NCBI RefSeq assembly: GCF_000304475.1
Contig: NC_018941.1
Location: 1,054,001 to 1,118,000, forward strand
DNA length: 64,000 nt
Reading direction: 5' to 3'
Source: Kazachstania africana CBS 2517
Taxonomy: Eukaryota > Ascomycota > Saccharomycetes > Saccharomycetales > Saccharomycetaceae
Below the pieces are notes generated by a model. It made no database searches. It was not told where the DNA came from and was given only the letters and a program-made list of their open reading frames with translations. Shown here in pieces: positions 10,657 through 20,825 of this stretch; position 1 is the stretch's first letter; each line of letters opens with the position of its first letter. The position numbers and the translations under genes are program-made.

Positions 10657-11412
10657 TTTTATTTTGTTTGTTGTTAGTTTTTTGTGTGTAGTTATTGATG
10701 ATGTCTTATACAGTAACGAAAATTAGAATGAAGATTAAGAACTACATTGAATATTGATCCCCCTTATATACAGTTCAGGAATAATGTGCAGAAGATTGAT
10801 GTGCATACTGATCTCTTACAGGATTATTAAGACAAGCCATGTTTGGAGCCTACAGTAAGTACTCGTTAGCTTCATCTATGAGGAATCATTACTAAAAAGA
10901 TTTATCATCAGAGAAATGGAAAAACAAAGCCGCCAGGTATTCGTGAACAACTAAGTTTGTATGTTTCAATGGAAAAACGCACGAAGCTTGGACGCAACGG
11001 TCCCGATACGAGGGAAGATCAGAAAAGAAGAAAGTATCCGTAATGAACCGTCACTTCGACCATGAAAAGAAAAGCAAAGATCCGGCAAAAAAGTGCCTTC
11101 ATATTGGGCCGTCGACGGACCTCGTCGGCTCGGTTTGTCTTTATTCTTTGGTGAAAAAGAAAAAAAAGAAACGGTTTAGGCTTTTTTGCGAGTTTCTCAT
11201 TTTGCATACTAATTTCAAACAAAAATATACTATTCCCCCCATCGAGTTCCGTGAATGGTTCCGTTTCTCGTGTCGCTCCAGTACAGCGACGTACAAAGAT
11301 GGAAAATAGGTAAACAAATCGAAGTTTGGTATTTACAGTTGAATAATAAACAGTAGTGATAAGTGCTTACTCTCCCTAAGAAGGCCCTCGTATTACTTGT
11401 CAAGTGGCCTGT
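10657..11412. promoter_or_regulatory. promoter region of the quinone reductase; shared upstream region with BUB2
   Basis: Upstream of the quinone reductase (reading on the minus strand) there is a TATATAA-type TATA element at 10764-10770, an adjacent CCCCT stress element (10760-10764) and a TTACTAA Yap-type site at 10889-10895, 233 bases from the ATG. Open frames at 11019-11309 on both strands are short and show no domain. Nothing specific is seen for BUB2. Confidence 0.45.
10889..10895 (+). promoter_or_regulatory. possible Yap1/AP-1 response element (TTACTAA)
   Basis: An exact TTACTAA, one of the known binding forms of yeast Yap1-family bZIP factors, located 233 bases upstream of the quinone reductase ATG. 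A single 7-base match in 750 bases has roughly a one in ten chance of being accidental, but it fits an oxidative-stress role. Confidence 0.4.
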
Positions 11413-12333
11413 ATGTCCTCAATTGAGAAATTTATAACAAAACCACCCATTTTAGTCCACTCTTCGTTATCTCAGCTTCGTTATTTGATATTGAGTGAAG
11501 GTATTCCAGCATCTTCAGAAAAGAACCAACAGCGACTACGATGCTACATATGGTCGATCCTATCACGTACCTCAATGGAGGATTGCACGAACACATATTT
11601 GGACTTGCTAGATTTGGGACCTCCACTCCCACCTATATATAAGAAGATCAAAAATGATACGTATAGAACTTTCCAAACGGATCCAAAATTTAAGCATTCA
11701 GTTTCTGAAGAGGCACTGACAAGGTGTCTTTCATGCTTTGCATTGCAAACACTGCATAAAGGGAAACAAAACCCAAATGAAAATCAGATAAGCACCTATG
11801 TGCAAGGAATGAATATCTTATTAGGACTTTTACTTTATTCATGTCCCACAGAACCGATGGCATTTAGACTCTTTTCGAAATTATGTTACTCCATTATACC
11901 AACGTATATAACGCACAATTTAATTGGGGTAAGAAATGGTGCAAAGTTGCTGGATATCTGCCTAAAGATCATTGATTCGAAATTGAGTAAATTTCTAAGT
12001 GATAACTTGTTAACTGCAGAAATTTATGGAATGCCGTCAATCCTTACATTATCGAGTTGTAATAAACCATTAGATCAGGTTCGTAAATTATGGGACTTCA
12101 TGTTTGCTTACGGTTTTCATATGAATATTTTATTCGTGGTAGCAATGCTGGTCACGATTAGAAATAAGATATTAGAATCAGAATCTCCCATGAATTTGAT
12201 GAAGGATTTACCGGATTTTGATGCTGATGAGATTATAAGACTTGGTGTTGGCTTTTTACCCAAGATTCCGCCTCATATTTACGACTTATTAGTAAATCAT
12301 TTAACAGATCCAAATATATCGATACCCCAGTGA
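11413..12333 (+). CDS. BUB2: mitotic-exit-network GTPase-activating protein subunit Bub2 (TBC domain)
   Basis: 306 residues, exactly the length of S. cerevisiae Bub2. With Bfa1 it forms the GAP that keeps Tem1 inactive at the spindle pole body until the spindle is positioned. The TBC dual-finger catalytic residues are present: the IxxDxxR motif IKNDTYR with Arg85, and YVQGMN with Gln131. The start is the ATG at 11413; the frame extends three codons upstream to a GTG which I do not use. It converges on STV1 (156 bases between stops), as in S. cerevisiae (YMR055C/YMR054W). Confidence 0.95.
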   Translation: MSSIEKFITKPPILVHSSLSQLRYLILSEGIPASSEKNQQRLRCYIWSILSRTSMEDCTNTYLDLLDLGPPLPPIYKKIKNDTYRTFQTDPKFKHSVSEEALTRCLSCFALQTLHKGKQNPNENQISTYVQGMNILLGLLLYSCPTEPMAFRLFSKLCYSIIPTYITHNLIGVRNGAKLLDICLKIIDSKLSKFLSDNLLTAEIYGMPSILTLSSCNKPLDQVRKLWDFMFAYGFHMNILFVVAMLVTIRNKILESESPMNLMKDLPDFDADEIIRLGVGFLPKIPPHIYDLLVNHLTDPNISIPQ

Positions 12334-12489
12334 GCTCAATCTCCACGTTTTCTAGAGACTCCCTCTCGTTGTACTACTTTCATTTCACGCAGAAACAGTG
12401 ATATTCATTTCAAATGTTTTCAACATTAGTCAATTTCATGATTATTGGTGTAAATTATATCTATATATTCAAATATATTTCGTAAAAGT

Positions 12490-15099
12490 TTACTCTATTA
12501 TGTTCTTAAATGAAAAAGGTTCGTATCCATACCCTTCACCTTCAAAAAATTTTGACATTGCTTCAACCCAATGTAGACGCAATGCATGTAGCATGGCAGA
12601 TGTGCCCTCCATCACCACTAAAATACATACAGTCAGCACAAACCACATGGCAAACATTACTATTACCTTTATTACAGATACTGGACTCCCAGAATTTTCA
12701 GAAGTGAATGCATTTTGAATAGTCATTGACCATAAAACTGTAGATAATTGAGCATGTGCTAAGGATAGAGCCCATAAACGCAAATATGATGCAGTATGCG
12801 AAATACAATTCAAACAAAATTCGATTGTGTGAATAACTTGATGAATCATGATATCACCAAAGTTAAATGCGTTAGAATCTTCGTCATCACCACCATCGCC
12901 ACCATCATTTTCATAATCCGTCACAACCATGTCATCTTCACCGTATTCTTGCTCCGTAATGATTTGTGCCTCGGCAACTTGTTGGTGGCGAAGACTTTGG
13001 TAACCTCTTGATAATGCATTGTTATTTAATCTCCTTAGAGTCAATGGTTTATACAATAGTAGCCAAGGAACACAGATGAAAGCTGCAATCAAGAGAAATT
13101 TTTGTAATGGCCCTTGTCCCCTATATAATTGTCCATCGATAGTACCAGGAGACAAGAACATATTGATTAACATGTTCAGTAGGCCAGGGGCAGGTTTACC
13201 ATCCTTAATCCAATCTTTTGACCACTTATAAATAATAGCCCATGAAAGATAACCGAATATCGATTGCATAAAAATCAGCCCAGGAATGAAATTGCCAATA
13301 ATGTCAACCTTTGAGTTTTTGAACCTATAATTAATGAATGAGAAAACGTAAGAGTATGTCATATGAATGAATCCCATCAGTATAGATAGCTTCATCTTAT
13401 AAGAATTTGTAAAAATCAAATTATTATCTGTTCCATGCCATGCGAAATCTAATCCGAAAGAATAGACACCGATTTTTTTAGCCTCTATAAGTTGGCCCTC
13501 TTTAAATTTTGATGGCCATTCCCAGCCTGATTTGAAAAGAGTCATTGATTTGGAAAAGATATCATTGTACATTAATCCTGTGTAAATTGAAAAAAAGCCC
13601 ATGAGTACTAGAACGTACCTGCCGCTAAAGGCCATGTCAAAAATTTCATCTCTTTTCATAGCATTGAATTTTCGTTCATTCAAAATCAAATATAATGATA
13701 TAATGAACAATATTAATCCATGACCGGCATCACCAAACATAATTGCGAACATAAAGGGGAAAGTTACGATTGTTGCCAAACCAGGATTGGTTTCTTTATA
13801 AGTTGCAATACCATATGCATCGACAATCGCTTGGAAAGCACCCGTGAATTTATTAGTCTTGTGATAAGTAGGTGGTGATCTGTTTGTGCGAATGACGTTG
13901 ACTACCGCACTATATTCGGAACCAATAGATTCAAGAAAGTCCTTTAGTGAATCAGAAAGGTATATTAATTCTGAAGATGGTAACCAACCTTCTGCTATTA
14001 AACCTTGAGATTCTTGCCTAAATAAATTCAAAGTTGCATATATGTATTTTTCCCTTCTGACTAAAGCGTGCCATAAATTTATCTGATCGTTCACTATTAA
14101 GAGTTCAGTGTGCAATGCACGTTCTGTAGATTCGGAAATTTGTTGAAGATCGGTAATGCTGGTATTCAATTCCTTTATGGAAGCAAATGTTCTTTTATCT
14201 AATGAAATAACTTTCCCGTTAAGTGAATCAACGACTCTTTTGATTTTATTTAATAAAATTTCACCATGAGTAAAGACAATAAAACAATCTTTCTCTACTT
14301 TCTCGTTATTTTGTATAAGAGGCTCTTCAATTGGAAAATTCTGGAAGAATAAATTACCGCGTAACAATCTCCAAAGAATCTTATTTAAGACCTCGACTTT
14401 TGTTCTTTCTATAGATCCGATAATCATGAATCTATGATGTAAGCTACTAGTCATTATATTATTGCTTTCAATATCAGTTTCAGTATCTGGCCCTTGTAAG
14501 GCATCGTTACTTCCATCATCAAAGGAAAAGGTATCACTTAAGTTTGTACTCAAGACATCATCTTCATTCAATTCAAAATCGTCGACGTCTAAATGTTCCA
14601 TGTCGGTATAATCTCTTGAAATTCTTCTAGCAAAGCCAGGATTAATTTCTAAGAATTTGGAGCATTTGAAAATAATGTATCTTTTCTCTATCAAATCACT
14701 CAATTTAATTTTTATATCATTTAATGATTCATCTAGTCTTCTTATTTTTACTTCCATGTTGGTTATATCATTGACAATCTCAGTAATTGATTCGAGAGAA
14801 TGTGTTTCTAATGTGTCAATGGTATTGTCGATACTATCAGTATCAGTGATGTTATAATCATGCATGTGTATTGATAAAATCTCATTTAAATATTGTATGA
14901 CCCTCTCCAAATCGTCAAATTTTCTAAGTTGTAGTACGTAATTCCTTTGAAACTCATTAATTTCAGTATTCATATCTCGAAACATCAACAAACCCAACTT
15001 CCCCAACAAACAAACGATATCTCTCGATATCTCCAACGGAATATATAATTCAACATAAGTCATATCCGCAGAACGGAAGATGGCCTCTTCTTTCACCAT
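12490..15099 (-). CDS. STV1: vacuolar-type H+-ATPase V0 subunit a, Stv1-like
   Basis: 869-aa subunit a of the V-ATPase, the membrane subunit that carries protons past the rotating c-ring. The N-terminal half (about 1-400) is cytosolic and the C-terminal half holds about eight membrane segments. The essential transport arginine is at R774 in SYLRLWALSLAHAQLS, and the second conserved arginine in HALRLHWVE is R841. Gene position between BUB2 and STB2 makes it the Stv1 (Golgi/endosome) isoform rather than Vph1 (vacuole). I do not see the WKY Golgi-retention motif reported near residue 83 of S. cerevisiae Stv1, so localisation may differ here. An acidic loop (DDMVVTDYENDGGDGGDDEDS) lies before the last membrane segments. 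Confidence 0.92.
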   Translation of the reverse strand: MVKEEAIFRSADMTYVELYIPLEISRDIVCLLGKLGLLMFRDMNTEINEFQRNYVLQLRKFDDLERVIQYLNEILSIHMHDYNITDTDSIDNTIDTLETHSLESITEIVNDITNMEVKIRRLDESLNDIKIKLSDLIEKRYIIFKCSKFLEINPGFARRISRDYTDMEHLDVDDFELNEDDVLSTNLSDTFSFDDGSNDALQGPDTETDIESNNIMTSSLHHRFMIIGSIERTKVEVLNKILWRLLRGNLFFQNFPIEEPLIQNNEKVEKDCFIVFTHGEILLNKIKRVVDSLNGKVISLDKRTFASIKELNTSITDLQQISESTERALHTELLIVNDQINLWHALVRREKYIYATLNLFRQESQGLIAEGWLPSSELIYLSDSLKDFLESIGSEYSAVVNVIRTNRSPPTYHKTNKFTGAFQAIVDAYGIATYKETNPGLATIVTFPFMFAIMFGDAGHGLILFIISLYLILNERKFNAMKRDEIFDMAFSGRYVLVLMGFFSIYTGLMYNDIFSKSMTLFKSGWEWPSKFKEGQLIEAKKIGVYSFGLDFAWHGTDNNLIFTNSYKMKLSILMGFIHMTYSYVFSFINYRFKNSKVDIIGNFIPGLIFMQSIFGYLSWAIIYKWSKDWIKDGKPAPGLLNMLINMFLSPGTIDGQLYRGQGPLQKFLLIAAFICVPWLLLYKPLTLRRLNNNALSRGYQSLRHQQVAEAQIITEQEYGEDDMVVTDYENDGGDGGDDEDSNAFNFGDIMIHQVIHTIEFCLNCISHTASYLRLWALSLAHAQLSTVLWSMTIQNAFTSENSGSPVSVIKVIVMFAMWFVLTVCILVVMEGTSAMLHALRLHWVEAMSKFFEGEGYGYEPFSFKNIIE

Positions 15100-15637
15100 T
15101 GTGCCACTATCAGAAATGAAACCAGATGCAGTGCAATCAATCTAGCAAAGAAACAATGTAGCACGGTTTTATGTTCCTATTCCACACTCTGTCATATACC
15201 ATCTTTATATATTATACCATATTGAAATTTTACCAAGGACACGCCTGCTTCCTACTATCATATTGTACGATTTATAGGCCGGGTAACGACACCTTGATAT
15301 GGGATTTTTATTAAATGAAAAATCAAAAAGAGATGGATGAGCATACTACTGATTGATGTAAACGTTAAGCTATGTATATTTCAGTATCTCATATATCTAC
15401 CAAATATCCATAGAAGCTGCTGTAACAACTCACAATATTCTGTTATTTATAGCAGTCTTTTACAATTTGTATGATGTTATCGGAGATGATATCTTTTTTA
15501 TTGAGTTTAATTAAGAAGTCCGAAGGGGAATCGCATTGTCCCAACTATGCTAGAGTTATTGACATAGCCAACTGATTTCGAGAAAGGTTTATCTTTACTG
15601 TGAGTTGCATTTTTAAGAAAGACTAGATAACTATAGA
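15100..15637. other. intergenic region between divergent STV1 and STB2
   Basis: 538 bases between two divergent start codons; AT-rich, presumably both promoters. I see no gene, tRNA, repeat or recognisable factor site in it. Confidence 0.5.
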
Positions 15638-18031
15638 ATGTCTAATTCCTTAGTTAATGCATACAGTCATTATACTGTGCCGAGTGGTAGGATGAGTGGC
15701 ACTGCGCCTGGTACAGCCATGCCGAATTATGGATATACCAAGAATTCATTGATTGATCCCAACAAAAGAAAAGCATACTTACAAGTGGAAAGTTATATAT
15801 TCCCAGATATGAAGGCACTATATCAATTAGATTTGGCGTCTTACGTCGATTTGACTTACGATAAGATTACGATATATGGCTTTGAAATTTATCTTGTTGA
15901 GCAATGGATTTCTGAAAGGAAATTATCCTCAGTGATTACTTCCTTCACAGGTAATACACAGGATACCATAACTGCAATACAAGTATTACTACCGAAAAAT
16001 CCAAGTCTGTGGCCAGGAAAATTTAAGCAGTATCGTGAGGATTTACTGAAATTTTCACAACCAAAATTGACTGATTGGGGTCAATTGTTCATTACAAATC
16101 TTTCAGCCTTCCCTTCAGGTTTAAATATTTTACACGTCGAATGTGGTAATATGAAACTAATTTGGGAAAATTTTAAGATAAATTTTGATCTGAAAATGTT
16201 AAATTGTACTGGTCGTTCCCTCTTATTGTTGAATGCACCTTCGAACTCGTCTATTGAAAAATTCTCACAGATTTACAAGATTCCAGCCCCAAATGAGCCA
16301 ATTTCTCCAGTGATACAAATGATAGAATTGGTCCAAATGTGTCTTCATTACTTCAATAGGTATAATGGTAAAATTGATGGTCTTTACTGTTCCCATACTA
16401 AGGCGGCAATCAATTCGTGGTGGGAGGACTATGGTAAATTATATTTGGCAATGGAAAGACCCAAAAATGAAATTTTATTAGGACCCACTACCGTAGCAGC
16501 ACTGTTGAGTCTGGTATTGAGCTGTTTTTTTAAATTGATTTTAGAAGACTGTGTTAATAATGCAAAGGATCCATTCAATGATTATGAGTTTTTTAGTGCT
16601 ATTTTCAATTTTCAAAAAAAATACGGTCTAAGAAGAGATGATAAAGCTATTCATCTCGATCATCGTACCGTGGCAAAATTATTTGAAGTTACTGTAAAAT
16701 TTTCCAGTAACGATTTTTTTAAATTCAAAAAGATTTTCAAGTCAAAATTACAAGATTTACTCAATAAGAATAAAAATCCCATTCATTTAGCAAACAATTT
16801 ACTTACCCATGATTTGGATACCTTAGTTAGTAACATCAAAGACATAAATGCTGGTTCTCTTTGGAATGGTAATACCATCTCAAGATCTATCCTTATCAAT
16901 GAGCAACTGAGTGACTTCCGTTTCTTTAAATTCCAGAAAGGTAATCCGAATCTACAATTGAATGAACAGGATGCGTTAATCAAGTCTGGTAAATGGAAAG
17001 GTTTTCTTGATGACATTACTTATGATTTGAAACTTCAATCACTGGCAAAACAGTTTGATCCAACAATTTTTATCGAAAATAGACCTTTTGGGAACTTGGC
17101 CAGTAGTACTAGTAATGATAACAGGGAAAATAACAAGGGTGGAGGAATCTTATCTCTTTCTAATCAGAGCAGTTCTTCAATGTTCGCCAACTACGACAAA
17201 AGTAAATATAGCAATGCCGCTGACCTCAATAAAAATTACTATAGAGAATTCCACAGACGAAATTCGGTTCCATTGGTAAATGACGGTACATTAAATGAAC
17301 CCTTCAAAGATGTAGACGAAGAAGATGATATTTTCTTACGACAAGCATTATATCGTTCAAATTCTGTATCGAGAATAAGTAATTTGGCTGAAGATTGGTC
17401 TTTACCCTTTGATCCATCCATAGTCAAAATAGCAAGGAATTTAAAAAAGATTGATGTGTCCTTGGAAAGACAACAGAGAATGGAAGATATGAGATCCAGT
17501 AAGTTTAACTATAATTCTGAAAAAAATGATATTATTCAAGAGGAAATCAAATTTGGCAAATTTAAACAAATGCTGCAGGAAAATTATGATAAGTATGCAC
17601 AAACTTCAACCGACTTCGATCGAGAGTCGAAATTCGTCGAAAATCAGCAGCAGGTCTTGCTGACTGAAATGAAAGAAATCAATTCATTGTCATCGAAATT
17701 GCGGTATGACGTCAGGATTCTTGAATTCAGAATGAGAGACGTTGAGAACAGTGTTACGCAATTTGATTTAAAACTGAAAAACCTTAAGAAGACTTTCAGA
17801 ATTCAAGATGTTGAAGTATCGAACGCTTTAGATGCTGTTTCGGACAATGACCAATTCGAAAAATGCTTGACTAGTTTAACAAATTCAAACAGCGGTTGTT
17901 ATGCAAGTTTTTATCTCAGAATGGCTAGTAGAAACTTTTTCACTGATTTGAAAAACGACATTTTGGCTTGGGCAAACTACATTTTCAAGAGTTTCCGTAA
18001 CCATAAACCAGATGAGATGCCAAGTTATTGA
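15638..18031 (+). CDS. STB2: Stb2/Stb6-family Sin3-binding protein
   Basis: 797-aa protein of the Stb2/Stb6 pair (ohnologs in S. cerevisiae), isolated as interactors of the histone-deacetylase co-repressor Sin3; the molecular role is not known. The N-terminal 400 residues are a conserved globular region beginning after a short Ser/Tyr-rich leader, the middle (about 485-600) is Asn/Ser-rich and disordered, and the C-terminal part (about 610-750) has heptad-like charged helices suggestive of a coiled coil. Neighbouring STV1 identifies it as the Stb2 copy (YMR053C). The first ATG of the frame is used. Confidence 0.85.
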   Translation: MSNSLVNAYSHYTVPSGRMSGTAPGTAMPNYGYTKNSLIDPNKRKAYLQVESYIFPDMKALYQLDLASYVDLTYDKITIYGFEIYLVEQWISERKLSSVITSFTGNTQDTITAIQVLLPKNPSLWPGKFKQYREDLLKFSQPKLTDWGQLFITNLSAFPSGLNILHVECGNMKLIWENFKINFDLKMLNCTGRSLLLLNAPSNSSIEKFSQIYKIPAPNEPISPVIQMIELVQMCLHYFNRYNGKIDGLYCSHTKAAINSWWEDYGKLYLAMERPKNEILLGPTTVAALLSLVLSCFFKLILEDCVNNAKDPFNDYEFFSAIFNFQKKYGLRRDDKAIHLDHRTVAKLFEVTVKFSSNDFFKFKKIFKSKLQDLLNKNKNPIHLANNLLTHDLDTLVSNIKDINAGSLWNGNTISRSILINEQLSDFRFFKFQKGNPNLQLNEQDALIKSGKWKGFLDDITYDLKLQSLAKQFDPTIFIENRPFGNLASSTSNDNRENNKGGGILSLSNQSSSSMFANYDKSKYSNAADLNKNYYREFHRRNSVPLVNDGTLNEPFKDVDEEDDIFLRQALYRSNSVSRISNLAEDWSLPFDPSIVKIARNLKKIDVSLERQQRMEDMRSSKFNYNSEKNDIIQEEIKFGKFKQMLQENYDKYAQTSTDFDRESKFVENQQQVLLTEMKEINSLSSKLRYDVRILEFRMRDVENSVTQFDLKLKNLKKTFRIQDVEVSNALDAVSDNDQFEKCLTSLTNSNSGCYASFYLRMASRNFFTDLKNDILAWANYIFKSFRNHKPDEMPSY

Positions 18032-18273
18032 ATTCACAAAACGCATGTTTTGAAGTATGTCTTACTTCTCTATACAAGATTGTTATATAATATTTAATAT
18101 TCATATCTCATTGACCATGCTAAATTGTTTAGTTCTATGGAGGAGGTGCTAAAGTTCGGAAAGAAAAGGTTTGAGGTGGTTTCGACAAAAAAAAGTGGAA
18201 GTGTTCAAAGTTAGAAGTCACAGAAAAGAGCATTTTAACGACAACTTCAACACTTCAACTAGCACCTTCAACA

Positions 18274-19536
18274 ATGTTATTCAAGACATCTCTTTACAAT
18301 GGTGAATATCCTATCTATGGGGCGAAGTTTTTAGACGAGAATACTCTGTTAATCGGCGGTGGTGGTGGTGAAGGTAATAATGGTATCCCAAATAAATTGA
18401 CAACATTCAAAATTGATTTATCAAACCATAAAACACCTTTAAAAAAGCTTAATGAAATTGAGTTGGACCCTAATGATGACTCTCCAACATCTCTAGACGC
18501 ATCTCATAGAATTATTGTGATAGGTTGTAACGAAAATAGTAATAAGGTTAAGGCAAATTCAGGAAATAAGCATGTAAGGAAATTCAAAATCAATCAAAGT
18601 GGCCAAATAAATTTTGTAAAATCTGAAGATTTTGATAAATCAAGAGATCCTGATGACTACACAAAATTAGTTTATCTATCAAGAGATGGTACTTTAGCAG
18701 CAGTCGCATCAAGTAAAGTTCCCTCTATCATAAGAATAATTGATGCTGATGATCTAACGGAAATTTATGAGATTGACAGTCCAAATGAAGTCAAGGACCT
18801 GCATTTTTCATCTAATGGCAAAGTGCTCGCTTACATAACACAAACATCCTTAGAAGTCATCTCTACCGTTACTGGAACATCAATTGTAAGAAAAGTTGAT
18901 TTTGACAGCAATTGGAGCCTATCGAAAATTAGATTTATTGATGATGATGACTCTATATTAATTGCAGCATCTTTAATCAAAGGCACAGGTATCATTTTAA
19001 TCAAACTCAACGTTAAGAGCGGTAAAGTTTCAATTTCTAAATCTAAAGTGATCAGTAAGAAGTTTAGAGGAATAACATCAATGGATTTGGACCTAAAAGG
19101 ACAAATTGCGGCCTTCTCAACTAACGACAATTCAGTTATCCTAGTTAAAATGAAAGATTTATCAATCGGTAAAATTTTCAATCAAGTTCACAGTTTTGCG
19201 GTTACTAAAGTAGCCTTCTCGCCAGATTCAAAGTATCTAGCAAGTGTCTCAGCATCAAACAGTGTGCATATTGTACAATTACCTCAGAATTATTCAGAAT
19301 CGTTATCGCTGTTTGAGAATATAATCAATTTTATCAAGTATGCCCTTCTAATATTACTAATTAGTATGATCGTGCAATACTCTTATCAGCATAATATGCA
19401 TGCAAAAGTGTATGCTTACATTATGGATAATGTATTAAGTCCTAGGGAGGCCAATGCGCCAAAGATGCTTACAAAAACCAACTATTTAGAACAGACTGCA
19501 TTAATAGGTACTTATACTGAAAGTTACTCGCCTTGA
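18274..19536 (+). CDS. SEC12: Sar1 guanine-nucleotide exchange factor Sec12
   Basis: 420-aa ER membrane protein that loads Sar1 with GTP to start COPII coat assembly. A seven-bladed beta-propeller fills about residues 1-345. The K-loop that binds potassium and contacts Sar1 is present (GGGGEGNNGIPNKL, about 29-42). A single membrane segment spans about 352-371 (YALLILLISMIVQYSY), followed by a 49-residue lumenal tail, shorter than in S. cerevisiae Sec12 and far shorter than in its paralog Sed4. The ATG at 18274 starts directly in the first blade. It is convergent with the forkhead gene, a pairing that resembles SED4-RAD18-HCM1 of S. cerevisiae chromosome III. Confidence 0.9.
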   Translation: MLFKTSLYNGEYPIYGAKFLDENTLLIGGGGGEGNNGIPNKLTTFKIDLSNHKTPLKKLNEIELDPNDDSPTSLDASHRIIVIGCNENSNKVKANSGNKHVRKFKINQSGQINFVKSEDFDKSRDPDDYTKLVYLSRDGTLAAVASSKVPSIIRIIDADDLTEIYEIDSPNEVKDLHFSSNGKVLAYITQTSLEVISTVTGTSIVRKVDFDSNWSLSKIRFIDDDDSILIAASLIKGTGIILIKLNVKSGKVSISKSKVISKKFRGITSMDLDLKGQIAAFSTNDNSVILVKMKDLSIGKIFNQVHSFAVTKVAFSPDSKYLASVSASNSVHIVQLPQNYSESLSLFENIINFIKYALLILLISMIVQYSYQHNMHAKVYAYIMDNVLSPREANAPKMLTKTNYLEQTALIGTYTESYSP

Positions 19537-19619
19537 ATAGTTGTTTGATTTAGTTATATACTTGTTTTCTATGTAGCTTTTTTTATGAAGCTTATGTGAT
19601 TTAAATACCCTATCCTTAT

Positions 19620-20825
19620 TTACACGTCGTGGTTCCAATTGTTGGTGCCATACAGCCCATGAAACAATTCTTGCCCCCACATATCTAAGTTTTTACGATT
19701 ATCATTGTTGTTATTAACATCGAAAGGGTTGATTTCAATATTCTGTGGTGAAAAATTCACAATAAGTGGTGAAAAAAATATATTTCCATGAAGGTTGTCA
19801 TTGAGTTTTCTCATTGCATTGGGGTCTGCTTTAGTAATTATATCTCTTGTTAAGTCATTGAATTGTGGTGTTTTCAAAAGGTCCAATCTCGAATCAATAT
19901 CATATATAGTATTATCACCAACGTCATTTTTGTTTAGTCTTTCGATCTTTGGAGTCGCTAGTAATGTCGTCTTAAAGCTATCTCTATCGTGACTTTCCGT
20001 ATTAAAGCTAGATAATGTGCTATTTTCCATAGGAATTGGGGGATTTAAAGAAAGATTGCTACTGCTATGATCATTGATTTCTATAAGAGGCGGGGTCGGT
20101 AGCATATTTTGTCTTGAGAGGTTCATTGTTGAGACATCTTCTAACGGTGTAAGGTATTTGATAACATCTCTTAATATAATTCTGATTTCGTTATAACTAC
20201 CTTTAAAATTTTTGAAAAATTTTGATTCATAACCACTTTGAAACTCCCATAGATAACTACTCTTACTATTGACTTTAATTGTTTTATTAAATGCCTTATT
20301 TAGTGATAGATTGTGTCTTATTGAATTTTGCCAACCTGCTTGATTTAGTTCATAAAAAGGGAAACTTGTCGATATCCACCTATAGATCTGTGATAAAGTC
20401 AGGGTACCATAATCAGATAACAGCAATGCAAGTGTTATTAAAAATGCGTAAGAATATTGTGGTTTATCATTCAGCTCATTATTCGTTTGCCTTTTTTTCA
20501 GTGTATCAAAAAGATCTTCAAGTGACATGCATCCAATAGAAACTTTTGACTTTCCAGAGGACGAGCCCCCCTTGGGTAGTGCGCTTGATTTGATATGTTT
20601 TTTTTCTTGAATTTTTGTTTGTGATTTCACCACCGATTTATTAGTAGGTGCTTTGAATGATGATAGAGATGCATTAGAATATGATGATGTGACCATTCGA
20701 AGCAAGGTATCCTCTATGGCTGATGCTGCATTCTTTGATTTCAATTGCCTGCTTTTGGCGAAATTAACTCTTTCAAATTGGAACTTATTATCATTGGCAT
20801 TGACCAATACTGATTTTCCTTTCAT
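19620..20825 (-). CDS. HCM1: Hcm1-like forkhead transcription factor (diverged)
   Basis: 401-aa protein with one forkhead domain at about residues 120-210: KPQYSYAFLITLALL (121-135) and recognition helix NSIRHNLSLN (167-176). Preceding SLEDLFDTLKKRQ (101-113) matches the SLEEIL-type lead-in of Hcm1 and separates it from Fkh1/Fkh2, which also carry an FHA domain absent here. The usual KPPYSYA is KPQYSYA, and several other forkhead positions have changed. The C-terminal region has TP sites (PTPP, ATPK, KTPQ) and a NxxFSPL-like stretch as in Hcm1. Hcm1 drives S-phase genes for chromosome segregation. Shorter than S. cerevisiae Hcm1 (564 aa). A strong MCB/SCB cluster lies upstream. Probably the ohnolog of HCM1 on the SEC12 track. 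Confidence 0.75.
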   Translation of the reverse strand: MKGKSVLVNANDNKFQFERVNFAKSRQLKSKNAASAIEDTLLRMVTSSYSNASLSSFKAPTNKSVVKSQTKIQEKKHIKSSALPKGGSSSGKSKVSIGCMSLEDLFDTLKKRQTNNELNDKPQYSYAFLITLALLLSDYGTLTLSQIYRWISTSFPFYELNQAGWQNSIRHNLSLNKAFNKTIKVNSKSSYLWEFQSGYESKFFKNFKGSYNEIRIILRDVIKYLTPLEDVSTMNLSRQNMLPTPPLIEINDHSSSNLSLNPPIPMENSTLSSFNTESHDRDSFKTTLLATPKIERLNKNDVGDNTIYDIDSRLDLLKTPQFNDLTRDIITKADPNAMRKLNDNLHGNIFFSPLIVNFSPQNIEINPFDVNNNNDNRKNLDMWGQELFHGLYGTNNWNHDV

